Assembly: GCA_041859375.1 (NCBI GenBank)
Contig: JBHEKP010000298.1
Coordinates: 1-23,738 of the forward strand
DNA from: JBHEKP01 sp041859375
GTDB taxonomy: Bacteria; Hydrogenedentota; Hydrogenedentia; Hydrogenedentales; CAITNO01
Direction of reading: 5' to 3'
Length of the DNA stretch: 23,738 bases
In this document: piece after piece, positions 7,037 through 13,367 of the stretch
Position numbering within the stretch: the stretch's first letter is position 1
How the letters are laid out: each line of letters begins with the position of its first letter
The notes under the pieces: model-generated
What the model saw: only the letters and a program-made list of their open reading frames with translations
Database searches by the model: none
Told to the model about the DNA's origin: nothing
Position numbers and translations under genes: made by a program

Positions 7037-8325
7037 GGCTTTGCCCCGCCCGCGCCCTCTCCGGGGGCATGCCTGATGATGTTGAATTTTCGTTTGACCG
7101 GCTGTTCCGGCGGGGTCGGTTCACGCACCCCGGAAGCGGGCGCGGACTCGCCCCCCGCCGCGGGTGCCTGGATTTCCGTCGGCGGCGGCGCGGTTGTGGG
7201 GGCCGGGACCGGGGCAGCCGCCCCGGTCTGCGGCGCGGCCGGGGGGATGTTTTCCTGTTGCGTGGGAGGGGGCGTCTCCGCCCCGGACTCGGGCTTGCCA
7301 AGCACCGGAAGGGGACGCACCCTGTCGGGACGCGCGTCCAGCGGGGGCCGGGCGGGATCATGGAACGTGAATGCCGCGTAACTTACAGAACGGTCCAAAT
7401 CACCGGTTTTGGCCGCAAGCAGGTCATAGGCAAGTATTCGGCTCTGGGTGTGTTTTGGGACCATGCGCAGCAGCACGGAAATGCAGCGGCACCCGTCGAT
7501 CACATTTTTGGTCTTTTCCAGATACCGTTCGAAGCCCGCCGCATCCATGGCAAGGATTGGCTCAAAAGCCTCCCTGTCCAATTTTTCAATGTTGGCGATG
7601 ATGTTGTCGTTGAAGGGGCGGTTGCTGAAATCGTTTCCGAAGTGGGTGAAACTGCTGCTTGCCACCACGAGGGTGCGCTCCGTCATGATTTTTCGGAGCG
7701 CCTTGGCGATTGACTCCGCCGCCCGGGGATTGTAATTGCCGCCCGCGTCGGTCAGTTCCCCCACCACCACGGGAACAAGCTTAAACTCAAGCAGGCGCTC
7801 CTGCAGATAGGGAAGCAGCGCCTCCACGCCGTATTCGTACTCGTGTATCTGCTCCCGCTGCGGCATTTTTTTGTACATGAGCGACCGGGCTGAAAAGAGG
7901 GGCGAAAAGAGCAGCTGCTCCACCGCCTCCACGTCAAGGGGCACCGGGCCGAGCGGGGTGATGAACACCTCCACGGCGGGGATTGAGCAGTTTTCAAGCT
8001 TCGCCGAGTGGGAGGGGGTCAGGATGATGACGCGGTCATACTGCCCCGGCTTCAGGTTCTTGAAGGCGTGCGCCGTGACCGGACCGGCAAAGCCGTAGGG
8101 GGCGGGCGAGGCGATGCATCCAACCATGGCCCCGCCCGTGTCGGGCGCGTCCGCGGCGTCAAAGTAACCCCGCACGCTTTGAAGCAGTTTGCCGGGATCA
8201 TCCGGATAATAGGCGCCCGCCACTGCGGGCATGCGGGCGCTGACCTGGCGTGCCGCCGCCGTGGAACCCGCCAAAAGACACACAGCCGCCAAAAGCGCCG
8301 TGGCTGAAAGTATGACGCGCGACAT
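7033..8325 (-). CDS. amrB: Exported MEMO-family protein with proline-rich tail (AmmeMemoRadiSam protein B type)
   Basis: MEMO proteins share a fold with class III extradiol dioxygenases. From ATG 8325 the protein has 430 residues: a signal peptide (hydrophobic residues 5-20, cleavage likely after STAAA near 25), a MEMO domain at about 30-320 (RMPAVAGAYYPDD, then PSHSAKLENC, SFTHFG, and SVSYAAFTFH), and a tail from about 325 rich in Pro, Ala and Thr. I chose 8325 because it begins a clean signal peptide and is preceded by GGGAGTGAG; an upstream in-frame start at 8379 would bury it. The usual PHAGY motif reads SPAPY here, with Pro74 where human MEMO1 has His49. Asp277 lies where MEMO1 has Cys244, and Ser225 where it has an Asp before the conserved His (His228). 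The metal site is therefore probably altered or lost. The AMMECR1 gene follows with a 4-nt overlap. Confidence 0.82.
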   Translation of the reverse strand: MSRVILSATALLAAVCLLAGSTAAARQVSARMPAVAGAYYPDDPGKLLQSVRGYFDAADAPDTGGAMVGCIASPAPYGFAGPVTAHAFKNLKPGQYDRVIILTPSHSAKLENCSIPAVEVFITPLGPVPLDVEAVEQLLFSPLFSARSLMYKKMPQREQIHEYEYGVEALLPYLQERLLEFKLVPVVVGELTDAGGNYNPRAAESIAKALRKIMTERTLVVASSSFTHFGNDFSNRPFNDNIIANIEKLDREAFEPILAMDAAGFERYLEKTKNVIDGCRCISVLLRMVPKHTQSRILAYDLLAAKTGDLDRSVSYAAFTFHDPARPPLDARPDRVRPLPVLGKPESGAETPPPTQQENIPPAAPQTGAAAPVPAPTTAPPPTEIQAPAAGGESAPASGVREPTPPEQPVKRKFNIIRHAPGEGAGGAKP

Positions 8326-8396
8326 GAAACTCACTCCCGCTGGTGGTGGCCGGAAACAGCGCCATTGTCTCACAGCCACCCCCCCGCCGCAAACAC

Positions 8397-9233
8397 TCAG
8401 GTGTCAGATTGCTTCTTTTTCCTGCTGTTGAGGTGCTCCAGCACCTGCGCCATGCCCTTGCGGGCGGGGTCATGGCCGGAATCCAGGGCCAGCACCATCT
8501 CGAAGTAACGCAGCGCCTTCTCGTAGTCCTTTTGACGGATGTGGCATATGGCGACATTGTATTTGGCCGCGCACAATTTTTTACGCAGCCTCGAATTTTC
8601 CCCCTCCTGCTCCCGGACTGTTTGATAATGCTTCAGCGCCTTGAAGTAGTTCTTCTTGTGGAAATGGTAGTCGCCCAGCAGTTCCTCGCGGGACAGGTCC
8701 GTCCGTCCGCTGCGCGTGCTCAAAAACTCCTCAAAATCCCGCTGCAGTTTGTGCTTGTGCTCCTCCGGGGTGAGCATCTGCGCCACCGCCGAACGTTCAA
8801 CCAGGACGGAAAGATTGTTTCCGTTCCGGTCCTCGGGTATGAACACAAAACGGGGCTCGTCGTTTTTGTACGGGGAAGCGGGATAGCCGACAAGCAACTC
8901 GCCGTCAATGAATTCCACAACCATGCGCGGGCTGTCCTCGGGAATCGTGTGGTCGAACTGTGTCGGATCAAACCTGCCGTCAAAACTCTTCACCGTGTAT
9001 ATGGCCTTGACATCGCTGAAGGGGACATGGACTGACTTGCCCAGCGCCTGATTGTTCCGGTCCACCAAGTCAAGATGGAAACTGTCGGCGTTCCGGTTTA
9101 ACGAGAAACTGAACCCCAGCAGGGTCCTGCCCGCCTTGGTGTGTACCACCAGGCGTTGCCTGATGCGGCGCTCCCGCGAGTCGTCATTGTTGTCCTTGTC
9201 CACACGCCTAAACAGGGATGATTTAAACGGCAT
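8397..9233 (-). CDS. TPR protein with an N-terminal beta-domain repeat, function unknown
   Basis: This is a 278-residue, probably cytoplasmic protein with no signal peptide or membrane segment. Residues about 25-85 and 103-150 look like two related beta-rich units: RLVVHTKAGRTLLGFSFS and MVVEFIDGELLVGYPAS share a V-V-x(4)-G-x(2)-L-x-G-x pattern, resembling small DUF6982-like domains found beside TPRs. Two tetratricopeptide-like repeats follow at about 183-212 (GDYHFHKKNYFKALKHYQ) and 223-256 (YNVAICHIRQKDYEKALRYF). The C-terminus is lysine-rich. The ATG at 9233 has GAGGAG 8 nt upstream and a strong promoter at 9274-9302. It may lead an operon with the MEMO and AMMECR1 genes after a 71-nt gap. 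A scaffold or regulatory role is plausible but cannot be shown. Confidence 0.72.
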   Translation of the reverse strand: MPFKSSLFRRVDKDNNDDSRERRIRQRLVVHTKAGRTLLGFSFSLNRNADSFHLDLVDRNNQALGKSVHVPFSDVKAIYTVKSFDGRFDPTQFDHTIPEDSPRMVVEFIDGELLVGYPASPYKNDEPRFVFIPEDRNGNNLSVLVERSAVAQMLTPEEHKHKLQRDFEEFLSTRSGRTDLSREELLGDYHFHKKNYFKALKHYQTVREQEGENSRLRKKLCAAKYNVAICHIRQKDYEKALRYFEMVLALDSGHDPARKGMAQVLEHLNSRKKKQSDT

Positions 9234-9273
9234 ATGCGTGACTCCTCAGCATTGGGATCCACATCCAATTTTC

Positions 9274-9302
9274 ATTATATAGCACTTTCCGCAGAATGGC
9301 AA
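9274..9302 (-). promoter_or_regulatory. Sigma-70-type promoter of the TPR gene
   Basis: Read on the minus strand, TTGCCA (9302-9297) and a perfect TATAAT (9279-9274) are 17 nt apart, matching 11 of 12 consensus bases. Transcription would begin near 9267, leaving a leader of about 33 nt to the ATG at 9233. It may also drive the MEMO and AMMECR1 genes downstream. Confidence 0.8.
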
Positions 9303-9341
9303 CTATTTTTAGAATTGTGCCATATGCGTGGGAAGGGTTGA

Positions 9342-9371
9342 TTGACATGGAAGGCATGGTGTTGCTATACT
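9342..9371 (+). promoter_or_regulatory. Sigma-70-type promoter ahead of tRNA-Gln and prs
   Basis: TTGACA (9342-9347) and TATACT (9366-9371) are 18 nt apart, matching 11 of 12 consensus bases. It is divergent from the promoter at 9274-9302. The predicted start near 9378 leaves about 185 nt before the tRNA, so the primary transcript would carry a sizeable leader. Confidence 0.75.
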
Positions 9372-9563
9372 TCGCCGCGACTGTCCGCCAAAGGCGTGTG
9401 TTTTTCTCATTTTTTCAGCGCAAGACGCTGTTTTTGTTGATCTTACACACTGTCTCCCCGGTGTTGCAGGGGGGCTTGTTCAAGATTCCGGGTCTGGCTG
9501 CGGGGTATCCCATGGCCGCCGTTATGGTTGTGAAGCATCAGGTTGTTTGACAGGCAGCATTGC
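9372..9563 (+). other. Untranslated stretch between promoter and tRNA-Gln, no gene recognised
   Basis: This stretch lies within the roughly 330-nt gap between the TPR gene and the tRNA. An 84-codon open frame crosses it (9296-9550), but its start precedes the predicted transcription start, it lacks a ribosome site, and the product resembles nothing I know. Two small hairpins followed by T-runs are visible (9386-9396 and 9416-9430). The sequence could be a tRNA leader, an attenuator or a small RNA. I could not match it to 6S, tmRNA, SRP RNA or RNase P. Confidence 0.4.
9416..9435 (+). terminator. Short terminator-like hairpin in the tRNA-Gln leader
   Basis: CAGCG (9416-9420) pairs with CGCTG (9426-9430) around the loop CAAGA, directly followed by TTTTT (9431-9435). 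The stem has only 5 bp, so strong termination is doubtful. Partial termination here would yield a transcript of about 55-60 nt from the promoter at 9342-9371. Confidence 0.35.
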
Positions 9564-9639
9564 TGGGGCGTGGCCAAGTTGGTAAGGCACCAGTTTTTGG
9601 TACTGGCTATCGTTGGTTCGAATCCAGCCGCCCCAACCA
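9564..9639 (+). tRNA. tRNA-Gln (anticodon TTG)
   Basis: A full cloverleaf can be drawn. The acceptor stem TGGGGCG (9564-9570) pairs with CGCCCCA (9629-9635). The anticodon stem is CCAGT/ACTGG (9590-9594 and 9602-9606) with loop TTTTGGT, so the anticodon is TTG at 9597-9599. The T-arm is GTTGG-TTCGAAT-CCAGC (9612-9628). The discriminator A9636 and an encoded CCA (9637-9639) complete the 76-nt gene. It reads CAA and, by wobble, CAG codons. The gene for prs starts only 24 nt after the CCA, so the tRNA is probably cut out of a tRNA-mRNA transcript. Confidence 0.97.
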
Positions 9640-9663
9640 TTTATCAGCTGTGATGTGAACGGT

Positions 9664-10611
9664 ATGAACACCATGAAAATATTTAGCGGTAATGCCTCCC
9701 GCCCCCTGTCACAGGGGATTTGCCAGCATTTGGGCGTGACCCAGGGCGAGGCCGTGGTCAGCGCCTTCAGCGACGGCGAAATTCGCGTGCAAATTCAGGA
9801 GCATGTGCGCGGCAGGGATGTGTTTCTCATCAACAGCACCTCCCCGCCGGTGAACCAGCACCTGATGGAACTGCTGATCCTGATTGACGCGGCGCGGCGC
9901 GCCTCAGCGGGCAGGATTACCGCGGTGATCCCCTATTTTGGATACGCCCGGCAGGACCGCAAGGACAAGGCGCGGGTGCCCATCACGGCGAAGCTGGTGG
10001 CGAACCTGATCACTGCGGCGGGTGCCGACCGTGTTTTGACGGTTGACCTGCACTGCGGCCAGATTCAGGGTTTCTTCGACATCCCCGTGGATCATCTGGC
10101 CGCCGACATCGTTTTCTGCGACACCCTCAAGCGCGAGGGTCTCCAGGAGAACCTGGTCGTGGTGTCCCCCGACATGGGCAGCGTGGGCCGCGCGCGCGAG
10201 TTTGCGAGCCGCCTCGGCGCGCCCATCGCGATAGTGGACAAGCGCCGCCCCCGTGAAAACGTGTCCGAGGTGATGAACGTCATCGGCAATGTGGAGGGCA
10301 AAAACGCCCTTCTGCTGGACGACATGATTGACACCGGCGGCACCCTTGTGAAGGCGGCAAAGGCCATCAAGGATTTCGGCGCGCTGAGCGTGCGGGCCTG
10401 CGCGACCCACACGGTGTTCAGCGGCCCCGCCCTAGACTACATTGAAAATTCAGTCCTGGAAGAGTTGCTTGTCTGCGACTCTGTGCCGTTGACGCCGCGC
10501 GCGGCGGCAAACCCCGCCATCCGCGTGCTGTCGCTGGCCCCGCTCATCGGCGAGGCCATCCGGCGCATCCACCAGGACGAGTCCGTAAGCAGCCTGTTCA
10601 TACAGCAATAA
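9664..10611 (+). CDS. prs: Ribose-phosphate pyrophosphokinase (PRPP synthase)
   Basis: Prs transfers pyrophosphate from ATP to ribose 5-phosphate, making PRPP for purines, pyrimidines, histidine, tryptophan and NAD. The sequence is a full-length class I enzyme of 315 residues. It begins MKIFSGNASRPL, has YFGYARQDRK (91-100), the signature DLHCGQIQGFFDIPVDHL (128-145) and the PRPP-binding loop LLLDDMIDTGGTL (217-229). ATG 9664 and the in-frame ATG 9673 are both possible; the second is the usual family start. Neither has a convincing Shine-Dalgarno sequence, and the frame upstream runs into the tRNA gene, so longer starts are excluded. It leads the conserved prs-rplY-pth order. PurF in this window uses its product. 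Confidence 0.96.
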   Translation: MNTMKIFSGNASRPLSQGICQHLGVTQGEAVVSAFSDGEIRVQIQEHVRGRDVFLINSTSPPVNQHLMELLILIDAARRASAGRITAVIPYFGYARQDRKDKARVPITAKLVANLITAAGADRVLTVDLHCGQIQGFFDIPVDHLAADIVFCDTLKREGLQENLVVVSPDMGSVGRAREFASRLGAPIAIVDKRRPRENVSEVMNVIGNVEGKNALLLDDMIDTGGTLVKAAKAIKDFGALSVRACATHTVFSGPALDYIENSVLEELLVCDSVPLTPRAAANPAIRVLSLAPLIGEAIRRIHQDESVSSLFIQQ

Positions 10612-10636
10612 CCTAAGCCGTTTTGGAGATTTAGTA

Positions 10637-11275
10637 ATGGAACTGAAATCACTCAGCGCGAAGACGCGCACCACGGGAACAAAGGGCGCGGCCCATTCCG
10701 CGCGCCGCGAGGGCTCCGTGCCCGCGGTGCTGTACGGCGGCGGCAAGGATGCCGCGTCCATCAGCGTGTGCACCCGCGATTTTGACAAGCTGCTCCATGC
10801 GGCCGGCGGCACGCACCCCATCGTGCAGCTCGCCTTCGACGGGGAGTCGGACTTGAGCGGCCCCGCCCTGGTGAAGGCGGTGCAGCGCCACCCCGTCAAG
10901 GGCAGCCTGCTTCACGCCGACTTCCTGCGCATCCGCATGGACGAGCGCATTGAGACGTCCGTGACGGTGGTGCTGACCGGGCAGGCCAAGGGCGTCCTTG
11001 AGGGCGGGCTGGTGGAGCACCAGCTCCGCGAGCTTGAGATTGAATGCCTGGCGCTGGACGTGCCCGCGCACATCGACGTGGATGTTTCCGGGCTCGGCGT
11101 GGGCGATGTGATTCATGTGTCGCAGATTGCCGTGCCCGCGGGCGTCACCATCCTGACCGACGGCGAAATGCCCGTGGCCTCCGTGGTGCTTCCGCGCGCC
11201 GCCGCCGCCCAGGCCGAGGCCGAGGCCGAGGGTGCCGCCGAAGCCGCCCCCGAGGCGGCCGCCAAGAAGGCCTGA
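10637..11275 (+). CDS. rplY: 50S ribosomal protein L25, Ctc (long) form
   Basis: L25 binds 5S rRNA in the large ribosomal subunit; the long Ctc form, first known as a general stress protein, carries an extra C-terminal beta domain. The N-terminal L25 domain includes SARREGSVPAVLYGGG (residues 21-36) and VQRHPVKGSLLHADFLRI. The C-terminal TL5-type domain follows, with VLTGQAKGVLEGGLVEH. The last 25 or so residues are a low-complexity Ala/Glu tail ending in two lysines, common in this protein. The length of 212 residues fits the Ctc form. GGAG at 10625-10628 lies 8 nt before the ATG. It sits 25 nt after prs and 51 nt before pth, in the common prs-ctc-pth cluster. Confidence 0.95.
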   Translation: MELKSLSAKTRTTGTKGAAHSARREGSVPAVLYGGGKDAASISVCTRDFDKLLHAAGGTHPIVQLAFDGESDLSGPALVKAVQRHPVKGSLLHADFLRIRMDERIETSVTVVLTGQAKGVLEGGLVEHQLRELEIECLALDVPAHIDVDVSGLGVGDVIHVSQIAVPAGVTILTDGEMPVASVVLPRAAAAQAEAEAEGAAEAAPEAAAKKA

Positions 11276-11326
11276 GTACTGTTTGGCTTTTCAGGACGCC
11301 CCCGCGCGCATCAGGAGGTTTGAGGC

Positions 11327-11920
11327 GTGAAACTGATTGCGGGACTTGGAAACCCCGGTCCGCAATACCGGAACACGCGCCACAACCTTGGTTTTGTGGT
11401 GTTGGACATGCTCGCCGAAAGGCTGGGCGCCCGGCTCGACCGCGAAAAGTTTCAGGGACTCTTCACCGAGGTTTCCCACGGCGGAAACCGGCTGATGCTC
11501 CTGAAGCCGCTGACTTTCATGAATGTGAGCGGCGCGAGCGTGGCGGCCGCCGCGCGCAACCGGGTGCCCGATCCGCAGGATGTGCTGGTGGTGGTGGATG
11601 ACGTCAACCTGCCCCTGGGACGGTTGCGGGTGCGCCCCGGCGGCAGCGCAGGCGGCCACAACGGGCTCAAGTCGATCATTGAGCGGCTTGGATCCGACGC
11701 GTTTCACCGGTTAAGATTGGGAGTTGGCGCCAACCGGCCCGGCGAGGATCTCGCGGATTATGTGCTTGACCGGTTCCGGCCGGACGAGGCGCCCATCGTG
11801 CGGGAAATGACCGAGAAGGCCGCGGATGCGGCGTTGCTCTGGGTTTCCCAGGGAATTGAGGCGGCGATGAACCGCTTCAACCAGGGACGAGACAAGGAAA
11901 ATCAGCGTGCCGACCAATAA
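11327..11920 (+). CDS. pth: Peptidyl-tRNA hydrolase
   Basis: Pth releases peptides from peptidyl-tRNAs that drop off the ribosome, recycling tRNA. The N-terminus GLGNPGPQYRNTRHNLGF holds Asn9 and the catalytic His19; PLTFMNVSG holds Asn66. DDVNLPLG (91-98) and GGSAGGHNGLKSI (with Asn112) complete the active site and tRNA-binding groove, in agreement with the E. coli residues Asn10, His20, Asn68, Asp93 and Asn114. The length of 197 residues is normal. The start is GTG 11327 with AGGAGG at 11313-11318, about 8 nt away. The end overlaps the next gene by 14 nt. Confidence 0.96.
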   Translation: MKLIAGLGNPGPQYRNTRHNLGFVVLDMLAERLGARLDREKFQGLFTEVSHGGNRLMLLKPLTFMNVSGASVAAAARNRVPDPQDVLVVVDDVNLPLGRLRVRPGGSAGGHNGLKSIIERLGSDAFHRLRLGVGANRPGEDLADYVLDRFRPDEAPIVREMTEKAADAALLWVSQGIEAAMNRFNQGRDKENQRADQ

Positions 11921-12419
11921 AAAACACACCATCAGCGTGCTGGTTGACAACCAGTTCGGCGTGCTGGCCCGGGTTTCGGGCATGTTCAGCGCGCGCGGCT
12001 ACAACATCATCAGCCTCTGCGTGGGCGAGACGGAAAACCCCTCCATCTCCCGGATGACCGTGACCGTCCGGGGCGACGACGGCGTGCTCGCCCAGATTAT
12101 CCAGCAGTTGAACAAGCTGGTGGACGTGATCGCCGTCGAGGATCTCACCTCCGCCTCCCATGTGGAGCGCGAACTGGTCATGATCAAAGTGTCGGCAAAC
12201 AGCAAAAAGCGGGCTGAGGTGACCGAAATCGCCGCAATATTCAGGGCGAAGGTGGTTGATCTCGACGCCTCCTCCATGACGGTCGAGGTGACGGGCGCGG
12301 GCGGCAAGGTGGCCGCATGCATCGAGATGATGCGCGGTTTCGGCATCCTTGAGCTGGTGCGCACCGGGGTCATCGCCATCCGCCGCTCAACACCGGCAAC
12401 CGCCCCGGAGGAGGAATAA
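11907..12419 (+). CDS. ilvH: Acetolactate synthase small (regulatory) subunit
   Basis: The small subunit stimulates acetolactate synthase and gives it feedback inhibition by valine, in branched-chain amino acid synthesis. An N-terminal ACT domain spans about residues 7-80 (HTISVLVDNQFGVLARVSGM, then SRMTVTV), with the typical C-terminal domain at 83-160 ending in GFGILELVRTGVIAI. The length of 170 residues matches IlvH/IlvN. The start is GTG 11907, 14 nt inside pth, with AAGGAAA at 11894-11900. Neither the catalytic subunit (ilvB/ilvI) nor ilvC is nearby, although small-subunit genes usually sit with them. A strong terminator follows at 12563. ilvN is an equally valid symbol. Confidence 0.93.
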   Translation: MPTNKKHTISVLVDNQFGVLARVSGMFSARGYNIISLCVGETENPSISRMTVTVRGDDGVLAQIIQQLNKLVDVIAVEDLTSASHVERELVMIKVSANSKKRAEVTEIAAIFRAKVVDLDASSMTVEVTGAGGKVAACIEMMRGFGILELVRTGVIAIRRSTPATAPEEE

Positions 12420-12562
12420 CCCCGTGGGCGCGAGCAGGCTGCACTTTTTTTCAAACACGGCCGTCCCCGCCGGGGGAAGGGCATGCGGGGGTTGCCTGTG
12501 TGTCCGCCCGCCCGAACCGGGCGACCGCGGCCCCAAGCCGTGCCGTGTGGCGATGTGTAACC
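12420..12562 (+). other. Long untranslated stretch between ilvH and its terminator
   Basis: About 140 nt of GC-rich sequence precede the terminator. I see no convincing open frame with a ribosome site and no RNA family I recognise. Local inverted repeats such as CCCGCC...GGGCG (near 12508-12523) could fold. It may be just a 3' UTR or the body of a small 3'-UTR-derived RNA. Confidence 0.3.
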
Positions 12563-12597
12563 GCCGCAGCCTTTGAAACGGGCTGCGGCTTTTTTTT
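12563..12597 (+). terminator. Intrinsic terminator of the prs-rplY-pth-ilvH unit
   Basis: GCCGCAGCC (12563-12571) pairs perfectly with GGCTGCGGC (12581-12589) around a 9-nt loop, followed by eight T (12590-12597). This is the clearest Rho-independent terminator in the window, and it ends the + strand unit that begins with tRNA-Gln/prs. Confidence 0.92.
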
Positions 12598-12636
12598 ATA
12601 TGCGCCGCCGCGGCGGCAACGCAAGGAGACAGTGCT

Positions 12637-13350
12637 TTGAGGACTTTGCTCGAACTTCAGCAACTGGACCTGAAAATACAGGAATTCAAGAAACGCGAGC
12701 AGGAGATTCCGCGCCAGAAGGAAACCTACTCCATCCAGCACAAGCGGCTTGACGCCGAACTCAAGGAGAGCGAGGACCGGGTCAAGCGGCTCAAGCTCGA
12801 GCAGCGCGACTGCGAGGGGGAAATCGAGCAGAAGAACACGCAGATACGCAAGTTTGAATCCCAGCTCATGTCGGTGAAAAAGAACGAGGAATACAAGGCG
12901 CTCCTCCACGAGATTGACCTGCTCAAGAAGCAGATCGGCCTGAAGGAGGAGCGCATCATCGCGGTGATGATGGAGATAGACGACGCCCAGGTGAAACTGA
13001 ACGAGGACAAGCGGCGCATCCAGGGGGAAATCAGGAAACTCGACGAGGAGTGCGCGCGCATAGACGCCGAGCTGGGCGAGGCCGTCCGGGAGCGGAAGGA
13101 GCACGAGGGCCGCCGCCATCCGCTGGCGGAGAAGGTGGAGACGGTGCTGCTCCACAAATACGAGCGCATCCGCAAGTCCCGCACGCCCGCCGTGGTGCCC
13201 CTCAGTGAAAACGCCTGCGGCGGATGCTTTGTCACCGTGAGGCCGCAGGTGATCAACGAGATTATGGCGAAGGAATACCACACCTGCTCGCACTGCGGCA
13301 GGCTCCTCTACTGGGCGCCGGGGCTGGTGGAGGCCGAAATCGAATCCTAA
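12637..13350 (+). CDS. Coiled-coil protein with C-terminal C4 zinc ribbon
   Basis: This 237-residue protein belongs to a family with a long N-terminal antiparallel coiled coil and a C-terminal zinc ribbon (zf-RING_7 type, CT398-like). Residues 1-165 are charged heptad-like helix; residues 194-220 carry two CxxC pairs, Cys194/Cys197 (CGGC) and Cys217/Cys220 (CSHC), which should hold one zinc. Family members are common in bacteria; roles suggested include nucleic-acid binding and links to secretion or RpoN, but none is proven here. The start is TTG 12637 with AAGGAG upstream (12623-12628). The gene begins 40 nt after the terminator and is followed 17 nt later by folC, so the two are likely an operon. 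No promoter was evident in the short gap. Confidence 0.85.
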   Translation: MRTLLELQQLDLKIQEFKKREQEIPRQKETYSIQHKRLDAELKESEDRVKRLKLEQRDCEGEIEQKNTQIRKFESQLMSVKKNEEYKALLHEIDLLKKQIGLKEERIIAVMMEIDDAQVKLNEDKRRIQGEIRKLDEECARIDAELGEAVRERKEHEGRRHPLAEKVETVLLHKYERIRKSRTPAVVPLSENACGGCFVTVRPQVINEIMAKEYHTCSHCGRLLYWAPGLVEAEIES

Positions 13351-13367
13351 CCGGAGCCCCTTCAGCC

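Noticed and set aside
9296..9550. An 84-codon open frame upstream of tRNA-Gln.
   Set aside because: It starts ahead of the predicted transcription start, lacks a ribosome site, and its product is unlike any family I know.
9372..9563. 6S RNA as an explanation for the tRNA leader.
   Set aside because: The size is about right, but only a 5-bp complementarity (9381-9385 with 9549-9553) closes the ends, which is not enough.
13224..13367. A longer N-terminus for FolC.
   Set aside because: It overlaps the zinc-ribbon gene, has no family resemblance, and a suitable ATG with GGAG lies at 13368.
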